This document shows, piece by piece, positions 16,860 to 26,350 of a stretch of 64,000 nt of DNA; within the stretch, counting starts at the first letter, position 1; every line of letters begins with the position of its first letter. The translations under genes and the position numbers were made by a program. Source of the stretch: CAVYXZ01 sp965223835 (GTDB lineage: Bacteria > Chloroflexota > Anaerolineae > Aggregatilineales > Phototrophicaceae). Below the pieces are notes generated by a model. It did not search any database, was not told the DNA's origin, and saw only the letters and a list, made by a program, of their open reading frames with translations. Location: the NCBI GenBank assembly GCA_965223835.1, contig OZ245023.1, positions 521,461 to 585,460 of the forward strand, written 5' to 3'.

Positions 16860-19061
16860 GTGAGTGACAGCGGCCATATCTTCATTAGCTACGCCCGTCG
16901 CGACGGACGCGACCTTGCTGAGCGCTTGTATCAGGCGTTGACGGTACGTGGCATCCGGGCCTGGCGCGACGAACGTGATCTGAATCCGTATCAGGATTTC
17001 AGCGTCGCGATTGAGCGGGCAATCCGAGCAGCCCGGCAGGTTGTTGTGTTACTAACGCCGGAGATCGCTGAGCGGGAAGATAGCTTTGTCCGCCGCGAGA
17101 TTATGGAGGCCCAAGCCCGCGAAAAACTAATCATTCCGCTACTTGGCCCAGACTTTGACGCCAAAGATGTTCCAGTCCACATCAAGCATCTGACGTGGCT
17201 ACCATTTACTGCTTTTGACGACCATCTGCCCGGATTACTGGAGCGGCTTGATAATCCTCCAGAGGGCTACACTCCGCCGTCTTTGCCACACGACCCATTC
17301 CGCGAATATGTCCAACAACTCCGCGATTTCGTCAACAGCGAATTGGAAGTCAGCCTGCTTAATATCCATGACTTGATTTTGTTACAGGCCAAAGATACGC
17401 CAGATGCAGTTCCTTCTTCTGCACCCGCGCCGCTTCCAGCGGCATTCAAATCACGGGCTTTTCGTGCTAATGAAATAGAACCCGCGCCTCCACTTGAGCG
17501 CGACTTTGACAACTTCAATGAGGGTTTCGCTGCTCATGAGGGCCGTGTCCTGTTACTGGGGGAACCGGGCGCAGGGAAGACCACGACCCTGCTAGCCTTC
17601 ACACGTCAAAAAGCCATTGACCGCCTGACGCATCCTGCCAACCCGCTGCCGGTTTACGCGCCGTTGGCGAGTTGGGATAGTAAAGGTGATTTGGTAGAGT
17701 GGCTTGTGCAGGCGACCGGGTTGGACTCTGCTGCTCTTAGAACCGAAATTGTTGCCAATCGCGCCTTGCTCGTTCTGGATGGTCTGGATGAGATGGCTGC
17801 CAATTGGAGTGACCCAAAGAAGCCAAATGAGCCGTCGCGCGATTTTCGCCTCGAATTGCTGGAGACTCTCAAGCCGCTGACAACCAGTGTATTGGTATCC
17901 TGCCGCATCAAAGACTATGATAAGATCGTTGAGAAGCGTGGGGCGAAGATTGCCCTAAATGGTGCGATCACACTGCAACCCCTGAGCGATGAACAAATTG
18001 AGGCCTACCTGCTAGATCAGCCTGAATTGTATGATGCTCTGCAATTTGATGATGCACTGCTGGATATGGCTCGCACACCATTACTGTTAACGCTGCTGGC
18101 GATTGGCTACCGCGACTCAACGCCTGAAGAACGTGCCCAACTGCGTGATTTGAGCCACAGTCCGGGTGACTTACGGGATAAGATCTTTGCGACTTATGTC
18201 AAGAAACGGTACGAACATGAGCAGACTCGTAGCCTCGAACCCTTGCCCTACACACTAGGGGAGATGGATGAGAAATTGGGCCGTGCGGCTGTAAGCGCCG
18301 TCTCAGACATTCTCCGCGATAATTCCGGGCTAATTGCAGAGCAGGATTTCAAAGAGGCCGATCAGTATGCATTGGTCAAGTTTGCTATTCAATTAAGCCT
18401 CCTGCGACCTGCTGGTATGCACTACACCTTTAATTTGGGGGATTTAGGCGATTTAGAAGGATTGTTTGCCGGTCAAAAGAAACAACAACACTGGCAATTT
18501 CAGCACACATTACTACGCGACTACTTTTGGTTCCGACAAGCCATTGCAGATTTATCCGACCCCAATGTGGAGTTCCGCCTTCACGCGATCTGGGCTTTGG
18601 AATGGACTCACGACAGTCGTTGTGTCGAAGCACTGATAAATGCTTTGGCGGACACTGACTTTTCTATACGCAAAAACGCTGCTAGGAAATTAGGTGCTAT
18701 ACGTGATAAACGCGCTGTCAAACCTCTCATCGACACTTTAGGTGTAGCTGATTTAGCCGTTCGTAGTGAAGTAGCCTATGCGCTGGGTGAGTTAGGTGAT
18801 AAACGCGCTGTCGAACCTCTCATCGATGCTCTAGATGAGACCGATGTGGCGGTTCGTTGTGGAGCAGCCCATGCGCTGGGCGAGTTACGCGATGAACGTG
18901 CTACGACATCATTAATATTTTTATTGTCAGACAACAGATGGGACTTTGATGTGCGAGTTTGCGATGTTGCTGTTTATGCACTCGAAAACATCGGCACGCC
19001 CGAAGCGTTGGATGCAGTCGCGCAATGGCGGTTGGCGCAGAAGAATATTGACGAAAGTTAA
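16860..19061 (+). CDS. TIR-NACHT-HEAT protein (NLR-like, probable immune ATPase)
   Basis: 733 residues, GTG start with GGGGAGG upstream. Residues 5-135 are a TIR domain: HIFISYARRDGRDLAERLY, then VVVLLTPEIAE, then SFVRREI with Glu80 at the NADase position. A NACHT/STAND ATPase follows with Walker A LLLGEPGAGKTTTLL (glycine-rich loop 234-241) and Walker B ALLVLDGLDE (Asp307). Residues about 570-720 are HEAT/PBS-lyase repeats, e.g. KRAVKPLIDTLGVADLAVR and KRAVEPLIDALDETDVAVR. This is the sensor-ATPase-effector order of bacterial NLR-like anti-phage proteins, with repeats as the likely sensor and TIR as the NAD-degrading effector. Single gene; immune role inferred. Confidence 0.88.
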   Translation: MSDSGHIFISYARRDGRDLAERLYQALTVRGIRAWRDERDLNPYQDFSVAIERAIRAARQVVVLLTPEIAEREDSFVRREIMEAQAREKLIIPLLGPDFDAKDVPVHIKHLTWLPFTAFDDHLPGLLERLDNPPEGYTPPSLPHDPFREYVQQLRDFVNSELEVSLLNIHDLILLQAKDTPDAVPSSAPAPLPAAFKSRAFRANEIEPAPPLERDFDNFNEGFAAHEGRVLLLGEPGAGKTTTLLAFTRQKAIDRLTHPANPLPVYAPLASWDSKGDLVEWLVQATGLDSAALRTEIVANRALLVLDGLDEMAANWSDPKKPNEPSRDFRLELLETLKPLTTSVLVSCRIKDYDKIVEKRGAKIALNGAITLQPLSDEQIEAYLLDQPELYDALQFDDALLDMARTPLLLTLLAIGYRDSTPEERAQLRDLSHSPGDLRDKIFATYVKKRYEHEQTRSLEPLPYTLGEMDEKLGRAAVSAVSDILRDNSGLIAEQDFKEADQYALVKFAIQLSLLRPAGMHYTFNLGDLGDLEGLFAGQKKQQHWQFQHTLLRDYFWFRQAIADLSDPNVEFRLHAIWALEWTHDSRCVEALINALADTDFSIRKNAARKLGAIRDKRAVKPLIDTLGVADLAVRSEVAYALGELGDKRAVEPLIDALDETDVAVRCGAAHALGELRDERATTSLIFLLSDNRWDFDVRVCDVAVYALENIGTPEALDAVAQWRLAQKNIDES

Positions 19062-19147
19062 GAGTGTTATGTTAGCTACATCCGAGTATTTCCTGTGATT
19101 TTTCAGCCCATCCATTTGTACACTTGCTCAACAAAAACCCGACAAAT

Positions 19148-21055
19148 TTATTCGCGTGACACGCAAAGCGACCAGCTATCCTGCTGCTGCGGATTATTCA
19201 CGGTCAGGATGATGCGATACAAGCGTGGCCCCCACGTACTCAGCAGACGGGCATCGTCAATGGCGATTTCCTCTACAGTAGCGGCGAAGGTCGCTGCATC
19301 ATAAGTAAGGACACCCGAACCGGATTCACGGCCATCGGTCAATGGCATCGAACTTAGTTTAACGGTGCCCGCTGTCGTCAGATCAACCGTACAGGCCGTA
19401 ATGAGGCTCAACGTCAGGCTGTCAGGTGGGGCGCTCAATTCGTAGCGATCCGTGATGTCGATATGTTGACCGCGTTGCAATATAATAGTGCGCTGCCAGG
19501 ATTTTAACCCCAGCGATTCCGGATAGGCCGGGGCAATATCCAGCGAGAAGGTGGCGCTGGCATCATCAGCGTGGTAGCTGACGTTGCGGGCGTTGAATTG
19601 TTCGCCGGGGCTTTGCATCACGCCGTTGATAGTGGGCAGGTTATGATAGCCGGATTGCATGGTCCAGATGTCGTAGCGATTTGGGCCGAAGGTCCTGGCG
19701 GTATAAGTTTCGACCCCAGCATCCACCAGCAGCGGCAAGCCATCCATATAGACGACGAATTGACCGATGTCGTTGTGGTTATGGCTCTCGGCATTGTGGC
19801 CGCCTTTGGCCGCGACATAGAAGCCAGCGGCTGATCCCGCTTGATCACGAGCGATCATCACTTCGATTACCGGCAGCCAGGCATCGCGGGGCAGGGGAGC
19901 ATAGGCTTCGGCATCCAGCATGTCGTTGAGCGTGAAGATGGTGGACAGTTGCCGGGGCATGCTGCGGGACGATCCGCCGCGATAGGGCGCGGGGGGCGTG
20001 GGCGGGTCAAAAAGTTGCTGGCGCTGTGCCAGCCACCCACCAATTGCCTGCATATTCGCGTCACCAATCGCCTTGCCATAGCGGTGCACCAGGGCTGCTG
20101 CCGGGGTGACGATGCCCGGTGCATCGGCGAAGTTGACATAATAATCGTCGGCGATATGCGCCCGATACAGGAAGCGTCCCATCTCCTGCACTAATTGTTC
20201 CGCGCAGAGGTCAACCTGGCCGCTGGTTGCCATGTGCAGCAGTTCGAGGCAGTCAAACATCGACGCTGCAGCGCGGCCCCAGTAGCTCGGCCCTTCATCG
20301 CAGCCGCCATCAGTGGGGTAGGGGTCAATGAACATATCCAGTGAGCGCATAATTTTGTGGACTGCGGCCTGGCGCTGATCGTCATTTGGCTCGACCGCCA
20401 GCACACACGCCAGCCAGTTGGAGTTTATCCAGGGGTTCCAGTTATTGGGGCGATGGTCCGGGTCGGCGAAGCCCATCCAGAAAAAATCATCCCGCCTGAA
20501 ATTAGGTTCCAGCACGCGACGTTGAATCTCGGCCTCCATGCGTGGGCGGATCACCGACGATACTGCATCCAATTTTTCGCCCAACAAATAGCCAACATAA
20601 GCGACCAGGCTAGCGGTTTCTGCCGCGAACAGGTCAACAATCGGTTCGTCGACATCGGGGAGCGTATTGCCAGCTTTTTGCCGCCGGATATGTGCCGGGA
20701 CACCCCAGAAACTTTCTTCCAGGATGAGCCACAGGCCGTTGATGATGGGGTCCATGAAGCGGCCTTGATTTTCAATGCATTCCGCCAGTGTGAGATCAAC
20801 CACTGCGCCGCGCCGCTCGAAATGCACGTCCTGATACCGCGACCGATTGCCATTGCGGGAGAAATCAAGGAAGCGTTCGGCCAGCAGCGACGGCCAGTCA
20901 TAATGTTGTGCCTGTTCGCCGAGGGCAACTTGATAATCGCGCACCGCAGCGGGCAGCGCGTCCCAGTCGGCTCGATCGTCGATGGTGGGGTAGGGGTGCC
21001 AGTCGGCTTTGCTGACCAGTTGCAGGCTGTCAGCGGCGTATTTTTGAGCAAGCAT
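19148..21055 (-). CDS. Heparinase II/III-family lyase-like protein
   Basis: 635 residues, typical for the family. The N-terminal part is an alpha-toroid (for example ECIENQGRFMDPIINGLWLI, and DGGCDEGPSYWGRAAASMFD). The C-terminal part is the beta-sandwich with HNAESHNHNDIGQFVVYMDG, the conserved region of heparinase II/III-like polysaccharide lyases, followed by LLVDAGVETYTARTFGPNRY. No signal peptide is seen, so action inside the cell on imported oligosaccharides is likely. GGAGG precedes ATG at 21055. It is last in a minus-strand set with a VTT membrane protein and a polyol-type dehydrogenase. Exact uronic polymer unknown. Confidence 0.85.
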   Translation of the reverse strand: MLAQKYAADSLQLVSKADWHPYPTIDDRADWDALPAAVRDYQVALGEQAQHYDWPSLLAERFLDFSRNGNRSRYQDVHFERRGAVVDLTLAECIENQGRFMDPIINGLWLILEESFWGVPAHIRRQKAGNTLPDVDEPIVDLFAAETASLVAYVGYLLGEKLDAVSSVIRPRMEAEIQRRVLEPNFRRDDFFWMGFADPDHRPNNWNPWINSNWLACVLAVEPNDDQRQAAVHKIMRSLDMFIDPYPTDGGCDEGPSYWGRAAASMFDCLELLHMATSGQVDLCAEQLVQEMGRFLYRAHIADDYYVNFADAPGIVTPAAALVHRYGKAIGDANMQAIGGWLAQRQQLFDPPTPPAPYRGGSSRSMPRQLSTIFTLNDMLDAEAYAPLPRDAWLPVIEVMIARDQAGSAAGFYVAAKGGHNAESHNHNDIGQFVVYMDGLPLLVDAGVETYTARTFGPNRYDIWTMQSGYHNLPTINGVMQSPGEQFNARNVSYHADDASATFSLDIAPAYPESLGLKSWQRTIILQRGQHIDITDRYELSAPPDSLTLSLITACTVDLTTAGTVKLSSMPLTDGRESGSGVLTYDAATFAATVEEIAIDDARLLSTWGPRLYRIILTVNNPQQQDSWSLCVSRE

Positions 21056-21134
21056 CGTTGGTCCTCCGGGTGATTGTGCGCATGACCAGACGATAGCGTG
21101 TTCAATCCGTTTTGGCGAGGGACATTCAGACCGC

Positions 21135-21659
21135 TTAGAGGAGTTGGCCGCCCAACCAGGCGAGAATCAGGGAGCGCAGCGTCTTGCCCAAAAATGTCGC
21201 GAGGATAAATTTCACCACCGGGTAGTGCGCGACTCCCGCCACCAGCCCGACCATATCAAACAGCGGGTTGGGGATGACCGCCAGCCCGAAGATCGCCAGC
21301 CCGCCATAGCGTTGAAACCATTGCTCAATGCGCGGATACCATTGGGCATTGGTTGCCAGTTCGCCGCCACCATGACCGATGATGTAGCCCACCGTTTCGC
21401 CAATCGCCGACCCTAATCCGGCCACCAGCGCGACGCCCACCGGGTTCAGAAATGCCCCGGCTGCGAACACCGCCGCGATGCCCGGCACCGGGAGGAACAA
21501 CGTCGCATTACCCAGCGCCGTCACCAGAAACACGCCGACATAACCCAGCGATGCGAACTGCTCAAAGTCAATGCCAGAGCGGGCCAGCGCCACACTGCCG
21601 CTGACCATCAGCACCGCGACGATGATGGATAGGTAAATGGAACGTCTACCAGAATTCAA
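21135..21659 (-). CDS. VTT/SNARE-associated (DedA-like) membrane protein
   Basis: About 174 residues from TTG at 21659, chosen because it falls 20 bases after the preceding stop with GGAAAA upstream and keeps the first membrane helix. A longer frame would overlap the dehydrogenase gene. The VTT core is visible: VFLVTALGNATLFLPVPGIA, then GSAIGETVGYIIGHGGGELA, then RYGGLAIFGLAVIPNPLFDM. Such proteins act in membrane lipid handling. Probably cotranscribed with the flanking genes. The start is the least certain part. Confidence 0.75.
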   Translation of the reverse strand: MNSGRRSIYLSIIVAVLMVSGSVALARSGIDFEQFASLGYVGVFLVTALGNATLFLPVPGIAAVFAAGAFLNPVGVALVAGLGSAIGETVGYIIGHGGGELATNAQWYPRIEQWFQRYGGLAIFGLAVIPNPLFDMVGLVAGVAHYPVVKFILATFLGKTLRSLILAWLGGQLL

Positions 21660-21679
21660 ACTAATACTATTTTCCGTGT

Positions 21680-22780
21680 TTAAGGTGTCAGTGTCACCTT
21701 GATCGACTCGGTGCCGGAGGCGACCATGTTCATCCCGGCGTGAAAGTCGCTCAAAGGCAGGTCGTGGGTCATGATCTGGTCCATCGGCAGCAGGCCCTGT
21801 TCCAGCATCCGAATCGCAATCGGGTAGCAATAGGGGCTAAGGTGCGACCCATGAATATTGAGTTCTTTGGTATCGCCAATGATGGTCCAGTCCACCGTAA
21901 CCGGTTCGCGCATGACGCTGAACTCGACAAATGTGCCCAGCTTACGGATCATTTGCAGGCCCTGCATCACAGCCGGGGGATAGCCGGTCGCCTCGATGTA
22001 GACATCACAGCCATAGCCGTCGGTCAACTTGAGCACTTCATCAATCACATCAATCTGGTTGGGATTAAGCGTCAAATCAGCCCCGCAGGCCCGTGCAATA
22101 TCCAGGCGGTGTTTGTTCAAATCAAGCACAATCAGCAGGCGCGGATTCTTCAAGCGGGCGGCGGCGACCATGCCTAAACCCAGCGGCCCGGCTCCCGCGA
22201 TCACGACCACATCATCCAGCTTGATCTCGCCGCGCTGCACCGCATGAATGGCGCACCCCAGCGGTTCGATAAAGGCGGCGTGCGCGACCGGGATGGATTT
22301 GGGCACTTTGTAATTGAGCGCCCCCTGCGGGAACTTCATGTATTCGGCCATAGCACCAAAAACGCTCTGCCGGAAGCCATAAACATCATGCTTATCCTGG
22401 CACATCCAGTATTCACCGCGCTGACAGAAGCGGCATTGCCAGCAGGGGACGATCTGCTCACTGACCGCCATATCGCCCAGCGCCAGGCCATATTTTTCAC
22501 CGGCGCCGGTGCCCAATGCGACGACCTCGCCGACGAACTCATGGCCGGGGATGACCGGTGGCTGACAGTAGCCCTCACGGAATTCATCGCCCCAGAACAG
22601 CCCCGCGCCTTGATAACACTTCAGATCACTGGCGCAGATGCCGACTGACTTGACGCGAGTCACGACCTCTTCCGGGCCGGGTTCCGGTACGTTCCATTCC
22701 TGCACACGGTAATCTTCCGGGCCATAGGTGACGACGGCCTGCATGGTCTTAGGGAGGGGTTCATGAGCAGTGTAATTCAT
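21680..22780 (-). CDS. Zinc-dependent medium-chain dehydrogenase, polyol type
   Basis: 366 residues of the MDR superfamily. The catalytic zinc cysteine lies in SVGICASDLKCYQG and the partner in PPVIPGHEFVGEVVALG. Structural-zinc cysteines form CWQCRFCQRGEYWMCQ. The NAD-binding loop is VVIAGAGPLGLGMVAAA. The pieces ICASDLKCYQGAGLFWGDEF and HDVYGFRQ resemble erythritol/threitol-type dehydrogenases, so a sugar alcohol is the likely substrate, but this is not certain. ATG at 22780. First of a minus-strand run with VTT and heparinase genes, suggesting sugar catabolism. Confidence 0.83.
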   Translation of the reverse strand: MNYTAHEPLPKTMQAVVTYGPEDYRVQEWNVPEPGPEEVVTRVKSVGICASDLKCYQGAGLFWGDEFREGYCQPPVIPGHEFVGEVVALGTGAGEKYGLALGDMAVSEQIVPCWQCRFCQRGEYWMCQDKHDVYGFRQSVFGAMAEYMKFPQGALNYKVPKSIPVAHAAFIEPLGCAIHAVQRGEIKLDDVVVIAGAGPLGLGMVAAARLKNPRLLIVLDLNKHRLDIARACGADLTLNPNQIDVIDEVLKLTDGYGCDVYIEATGYPPAVMQGLQMIRKLGTFVEFSVMREPVTVDWTIIGDTKELNIHGSHLSPYCYPIAIRMLEQGLLPMDQIMTHDLPLSDFHAGMNMVASGTESIKVTLTP

Positions 22781-22882
22781 GGGTTATTTCCAATACAATT
22801 GTTATATTTTGTTGCTGATAATTTTAGTCTATTTCGAAACCCATCGCCGGTTATTGGTCATATTCACTTCGCATTTAATGGC

Positions 22883-23602
22883 TCAAACGAGCAATAGCAC
22901 CCCCATCACGACCAGCGCGATATACAGGATACGCTCGAACAGCGGTACGGGAATGTGGGTGTTGATGCGGTTGCCCACCCAGAAACTGAGCGCGATCGCC
23001 GGGAGTGCAAACGCATATAACTGTAACACCGTCGGCGTCCATAAACCGGCACTAATGTGGCTAATAATAATTACCGCATCCAGCACAATGAAGAAGCCTT
23101 GCAAGTTGCTGCGAAACTGCTCCGGCGACCAGCGGCGCAGCGTGCCATGAATCAGCAACGGTGGCCCGGCAATGTTGTAGGCACCACCCAGCAATCCGGC
23201 CAGGAAGCCAAAAAGATAGGTCCAATAGGTTTCGTTGCGGGCGGGCAGAGTCGGGCGGCGCAAATAATACAGGCCAATGATAATCAGCAGGATGCCCAGA
23301 AAGGTGGTCAGCCAGACTTCAGGTAACTGTTTGAGGCCCCACACGCCCAGCGGAATGCCGATGACCGCTGCCAGCAGCAAGCGCCAGACCGCGTTGAACT
23401 CCACATTATGCCAGTGCTTGATGAGCATAAAACATGATACTGAAAAGGCCATCAGCATCGACACCGGGGCCGCTGTTTGGAGGCCGACGGCTAATGTAAG
23501 CAATGGAATCGCCACCAAAACATCGCCAAAGCCCAACACAACTTTGGTTACAGCCCCCAGGAACAGGCAGGTGACGGCGACAGCGATTAATTCCGGTGGC
23601 AT
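22883..23602 (-). CDS. TauE/SafE family anion exporter
   Basis: 239 residues with about eight hydrophobic segments. The family's two-fold repeat is visible: FLGAVTKVVLGFGDVLVAIP in the first half and FGFLAGLLGGAYNIAGPPLL in the second. TauE/SafE proteins export sulfite, sulfoacetate and related organic anions. A gene encoding an HpsN-like sulfonate dehydrogenase lies at 45 kb, too far to be one operon, so a shared pathway is only a possibility. It is on the same strand as, and 102 bases before, the dehydrogenase at 22780. Confidence 0.88.
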   Translation of the reverse strand: MPPELIAVAVTCLFLGAVTKVVLGFGDVLVAIPLLTLAVGLQTAAPVSMLMAFSVSCFMLIKHWHNVEFNAVWRLLLAAVIGIPLGVWGLKQLPEVWLTTFLGILLIIIGLYYLRRPTLPARNETYWTYLFGFLAGLLGGAYNIAGPPLLIHGTLRRWSPEQFRSNLQGFFIVLDAVIIISHISAGLWTPTVLQLYAFALPAIALSFWVGNRINTHIPVPLFERILYIALVVMGVLLLV

Positions 23603-23794
23603 GAACAGGGTTCCTTACCCGCGTTCTACACGCTGATTGCGCATAAATTAAATCAGTGAAATACTCGGTTAATCTGTTCAGACGAACGTAGCCAGATCGC
23701 GAGTGTAGTCTATTCTTTTCGACTGTGCCACCCGACTGGGCATTAATCGCGCTGGATACTTCCGTAGATGACTTTTATATATAAAGGACGCTCT

Positions 23795-24595
23795 ATGTCG
23801 AATTATATTTTATCGAGTGATGACGAAATGGCCCGCTTGCAACTTCAGGCGCGCGTCTGGGAACCAGCCGCTGAGGCTTTACTTGAACTCATTGGCGTTC
23901 AACCGGGGTGGTCATGTGTTGATCTGGGCTGTGGGGCAATGGGAGTTCTTGGTCCCTTGTCACGGCGGGTTGGAGCGCAGGGTCATGTCATTGGGCTGGA
24001 TCAGGACGACTCATTATTGGCGGCGGCCCGCACCTATGTCGACCAAGAGCCGCTGGATAATGTCGAATTAATTGCGGGCGATATTCATGCAACCGGGTTG
24101 CCCAAAGCCGCCTTCGACCTGGTTCATGAACGGTTTGTTCTGCCCTATGTGCGCGTGAAAGATGTTGTGGGTGAAATGATTTCGTTGACAAAGCCGGGCG
24201 GCATCGTGGTTGTTGAGGAGCCAGATCATTATTCCTGGAACTATTTTCCAGAGAGTGATACCTGGCCGCGTTTCAGACAGGTGCTTGAAGCAACCTTCGG
24301 CATCAATGGTAACATCAATGCGGGACGAGAGACATTTAGTCTGCTGCGGGCCGCCGGTCTGGAAGATGTAACGATCCATGCAGCGGTGGTCGCGCTGCAA
24401 AATAGCCATCCCTATATGCGCTTGCCGATTATTGCCTTAGGCGCTTTGAGGCCGCGCATCCTGGCCGCTGGGCTGGCGACCGATGCCGAACTCGATGACT
24501 GGATAGCAGACCTCGAAGCCCGCGTGAGTGATCCCAATACTTATGCGATCATGTTCACCCTGACCCAGGTTTGGGGACGGAAACCGGGGGAGTGA
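23795..24595 (+). CDS. Class I SAM-dependent methyltransferase
   Basis: 266 residues from ATG at 23795, preceded by AAAGGACG; an upstream in-frame start at 23768 has no ribosome site. Motif I is CVDLGCGAMGVLGPLSRRVG, the acidic motif II is VIGLDQDDSLL, motif III is ELIAGDIHATGLP, and ISLTKPGGIVVVEEP is the post-III region. The GAMG variant replaces the common GTG. Its C-terminus resembles that of the methyltransferase at 58615. Substrate unknown. Convergent with the next gene. Confidence 0.85.
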   Translation: MSNYILSSDDEMARLQLQARVWEPAAEALLELIGVQPGWSCVDLGCGAMGVLGPLSRRVGAQGHVIGLDQDDSLLAAARTYVDQEPLDNVELIAGDIHATGLPKAAFDLVHERFVLPYVRVKDVVGEMISLTKPGGIVVVEEPDHYSWNYFPESDTWPRFRQVLEATFGINGNINAGRETFSLLRAAGLEDVTIHAAVVALQNSHPYMRLPIIALGALRPRILAAGLATDAELDDWIADLEARVSDPNTYAIMFTLTQVWGRKPGE

Positions 24596-24609
24596 ACCTC
24601 GAAAGATCA

Positions 24610-25353
24610 TCAACTATCAGGCGAAGTGATCTCCAGCACAAGCGCGGCATGGTCGCTCAATTGCCGCAAGCCAGCGGCCTGTCCCCAGATATAGCGGCAG
24701 CTTTGCACCCGGTCGATCAGGTCGGCATTGACAAACGCCTGGTCAAGCCGAAAACCGTTCCTGCCATTGGGTGAATACCAGCTATAGGCACGTCGTCGCC
24801 CATGCAATCGGCGAAACGCATCATGCCAGTCGGCGGATTCCATGCCGTTCATGAACGCCGCTTCTTTAGCGGTAAACGCCGGTGCTTCCTCATCAATTTC
24901 GGGGAGGCCGGAATTGGTATCGCCGATGAGCAGGCCTGCGCCTTGATCCCACGTGTTGACCAGCGACAAAACCGCGTCATGATAGGGTGTTTTCAAGCCG
25001 GTATGCATGTTCGGGATATGCATCACGCCGAGGTAAAAGGGCAGGGGGGCATCGACTTGTGACAATAACCAGCGATGGGCCGGGGCCGGTGATGATGCGC
25101 GGACAATTGGCATGAGTGGATACCGTGACGCCAGGAGCAGGGCGTTGCGGGCGCGGGCGGTAGCGTTCGCCGTTGTGAGTTGGTGCGATAGTCCATTTAC
25201 CGCCAGGTTATGAGCAATTGCTTGACTGGGCGGTGTTCCACGAAACTCAGCTAGCGCGACGATTGCTGGCTCCCAGGCTAAAATCTGCGTGGCAATCGCG
25301 TCGGCCCGTTTGCCACCACCGGCCATAATGTTCCAGAATACGATTCGGATCAA
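24610..25353 (-). CDS. Endonuclease/exonuclease/phosphatase-fold protein
   Basis: 247 residues. EEP-fold landmarks are IRIVFWNIMAGGGKR (metal-binding Asn), IVALAEFRG (catalytic Glu), GLLIGDTNS (the G-D-x-N pair), RLDQAFVNADL and LSDHAALVLEI (final Asp-His). All key residues are present, so it should be an active metal-dependent phosphodiesterase or nuclease. No signal peptide. It is a single gene facing the methyltransferase; whether it cuts DNA, RNA or a lipid headgroup cannot be told. Confidence 0.88.
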   Translation of the reverse strand: MIRIVFWNIMAGGGKRADAIATQILAWEPAIVALAEFRGTPPSQAIAHNLAVNGLSHQLTTANATARARNALLLASRYPLMPIVRASSPAPAHRWLLSQVDAPLPFYLGVMHIPNMHTGLKTPYHDAVLSLVNTWDQGAGLLIGDTNSGLPEIDEEAPAFTAKEAAFMNGMESADWHDAFRRLHGRRRAYSWYSPNGRNGFRLDQAFVNADLIDRVQSCRYIWGQAAGLRQLSDHAALVLEITSPDS

Positions 25354-25951
25354 GAGTCATTTCCACAAATGGCGGATTCTGTTCCTGGAAGTGATTATCT
25401 CACAGCAGATGGATTTTAGTGCGCTTCCGCAATGGCGCAAGTGGAAGTGATGTAGCGACTCCAGCCGGAGTAAATTCTAGACTATACATTGAATGTGACG
25501 TGGCGAATCTTTCCTCGTCATAGTGATTTTGGGGGCAGGGCGGTTTTGCAGTCGAATGAATAACCCGGTACGCTTTTGTATTCTGGATAAACGAATTGGG
25601 TCCAATCCGTTTCGAGCACTGATCGCGGTGTTCGATCAGTGGACCTCTTCTCGCCTTATGCTCTATTATGAGAAGGGGTCGCGTAAAATCAGCCCGTTCA
25701 ATGCGTCACAATATTGTGCAGCCAATGGATTCTTATCGGAACAACATCTTATCATGAGTTATTTGTGAGACTCCACTGCCCGATAGAGGTCGGACAGCGT
25801 CATGGCATTCGAGCGTTGGGCTGCTTTTATCATGCTGGCAAGTTTGCCAGTCTTTATACAAACTTCACGCGTATTGCTTTATACTAAAGTTTGAAAACGG
25901 TTTGTTGATAGTCGTCTAGCTTAGCTGCGGGTGATACGGGGAGAAATTGCA
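25354..25951. other. Intergenic region with paired hairpins
   Basis: About 600 bases with no convincing gene; one 81-residue frame (25523-25768) lacks a ribosome site. The notable content is two adjacent hairpins at 25617-25680, listed separately. TATACT at 25880-25885 may be a -10 for the STAS-like gene. Confidence 0.4.
25617..25680. repeat. Two adjacent perfect or near-perfect hairpins
   Basis: CACTGATCG (25617-25625) pairs perfectly with CGATCAGTG (25633-25641). Directly after, GACCTCTTCTC (25642-25652) pairs with GAGAAGGGGTC (25670-25680) with one G-T wobble. No T-run follows, so these are not clean terminators. They could be a small structured RNA or the end of a lost mobile element. 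Confidence 0.5.
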
Positions 25952-26350
25952 ATGCCGCTGACAATGAACTGGCATGATGATGAGAAGACAATCTTCAACA
26001 ATATTTTTACCGGCGTTGTGACCACTGAAGATTTGTACAAAGGCAATGATGCCATTATCAATAGTGCGCGTAGTGTCGATCATACGATTCATGTTGTGCT
26101 GGATACGGTTGAAGTGACACGCTTTCAGGCGAATATGCTGGCCGCGGCCCGCAATTTGAACAAACGTTTACCCGAAAATGTGGGACTGGTCGTTCTCGTC
26201 CGGGGTCAGCAGTCAGCTTTCCTGGAAATTATTGATCGGGTGATGCGCCCGATGATGGAGCGCTTGATGAAAAATAAACGGGCGGCCTCTTCGTTAGCGG
26301 AAGCCTATTCCATGATCGAGGAATTTCGCGCCGTTAAGCAATCGCGTTAA
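25952..26350 (+). CDS. STAS/SpoIIAA-like domain protein
   Basis: 132 residues from ATG at 25952, with GGGGAGAAA 6-8 bases before it. The product is MPLTMNWHDDEKTIFNNIFT, then a strand IHVVLDTVEVTRFQANMLAA, then NVGLVVLVRGQQSAFLEIID. This pattern (strand, a helix of variable length, then strand-helix) resembles SpoIIAA-like/STAS proteins that hold small-molecule or protein-binding roles. The same general layout is seen in the gene at 12874-13245. Convergent with a dehydrogenase gene, whose stop it overlaps by 4 bases. Function unknown. Confidence 0.65.
   Translation: MPLTMNWHDDEKTIFNNIFTGVVTTEDLYKGNDAIINSARSVDHTIHVVLDTVEVTRFQANMLAAARNLNKRLPENVGLVVLVRGQQSAFLEIIDRVMRPMMERLMKNKRAASSLAEAYSMIEEFRAVKQSR

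Noticed and set aside
20357..21073. 238-residue plus-strand frame
   Set aside because: Antisense to the heparinase-like gene; no family features.
21660..21830. Long N-terminal extension of the VTT protein
   Set aside because: It would overlap the dehydrogenase gene by 150 bases, and its residues look like an out-of-frame shadow.
25523..25768. 81-residue frame in the 25.4-25.9 kb gap
   Set aside because: No ribosome site, and the double hairpin lies inside it; better read as non-coding.
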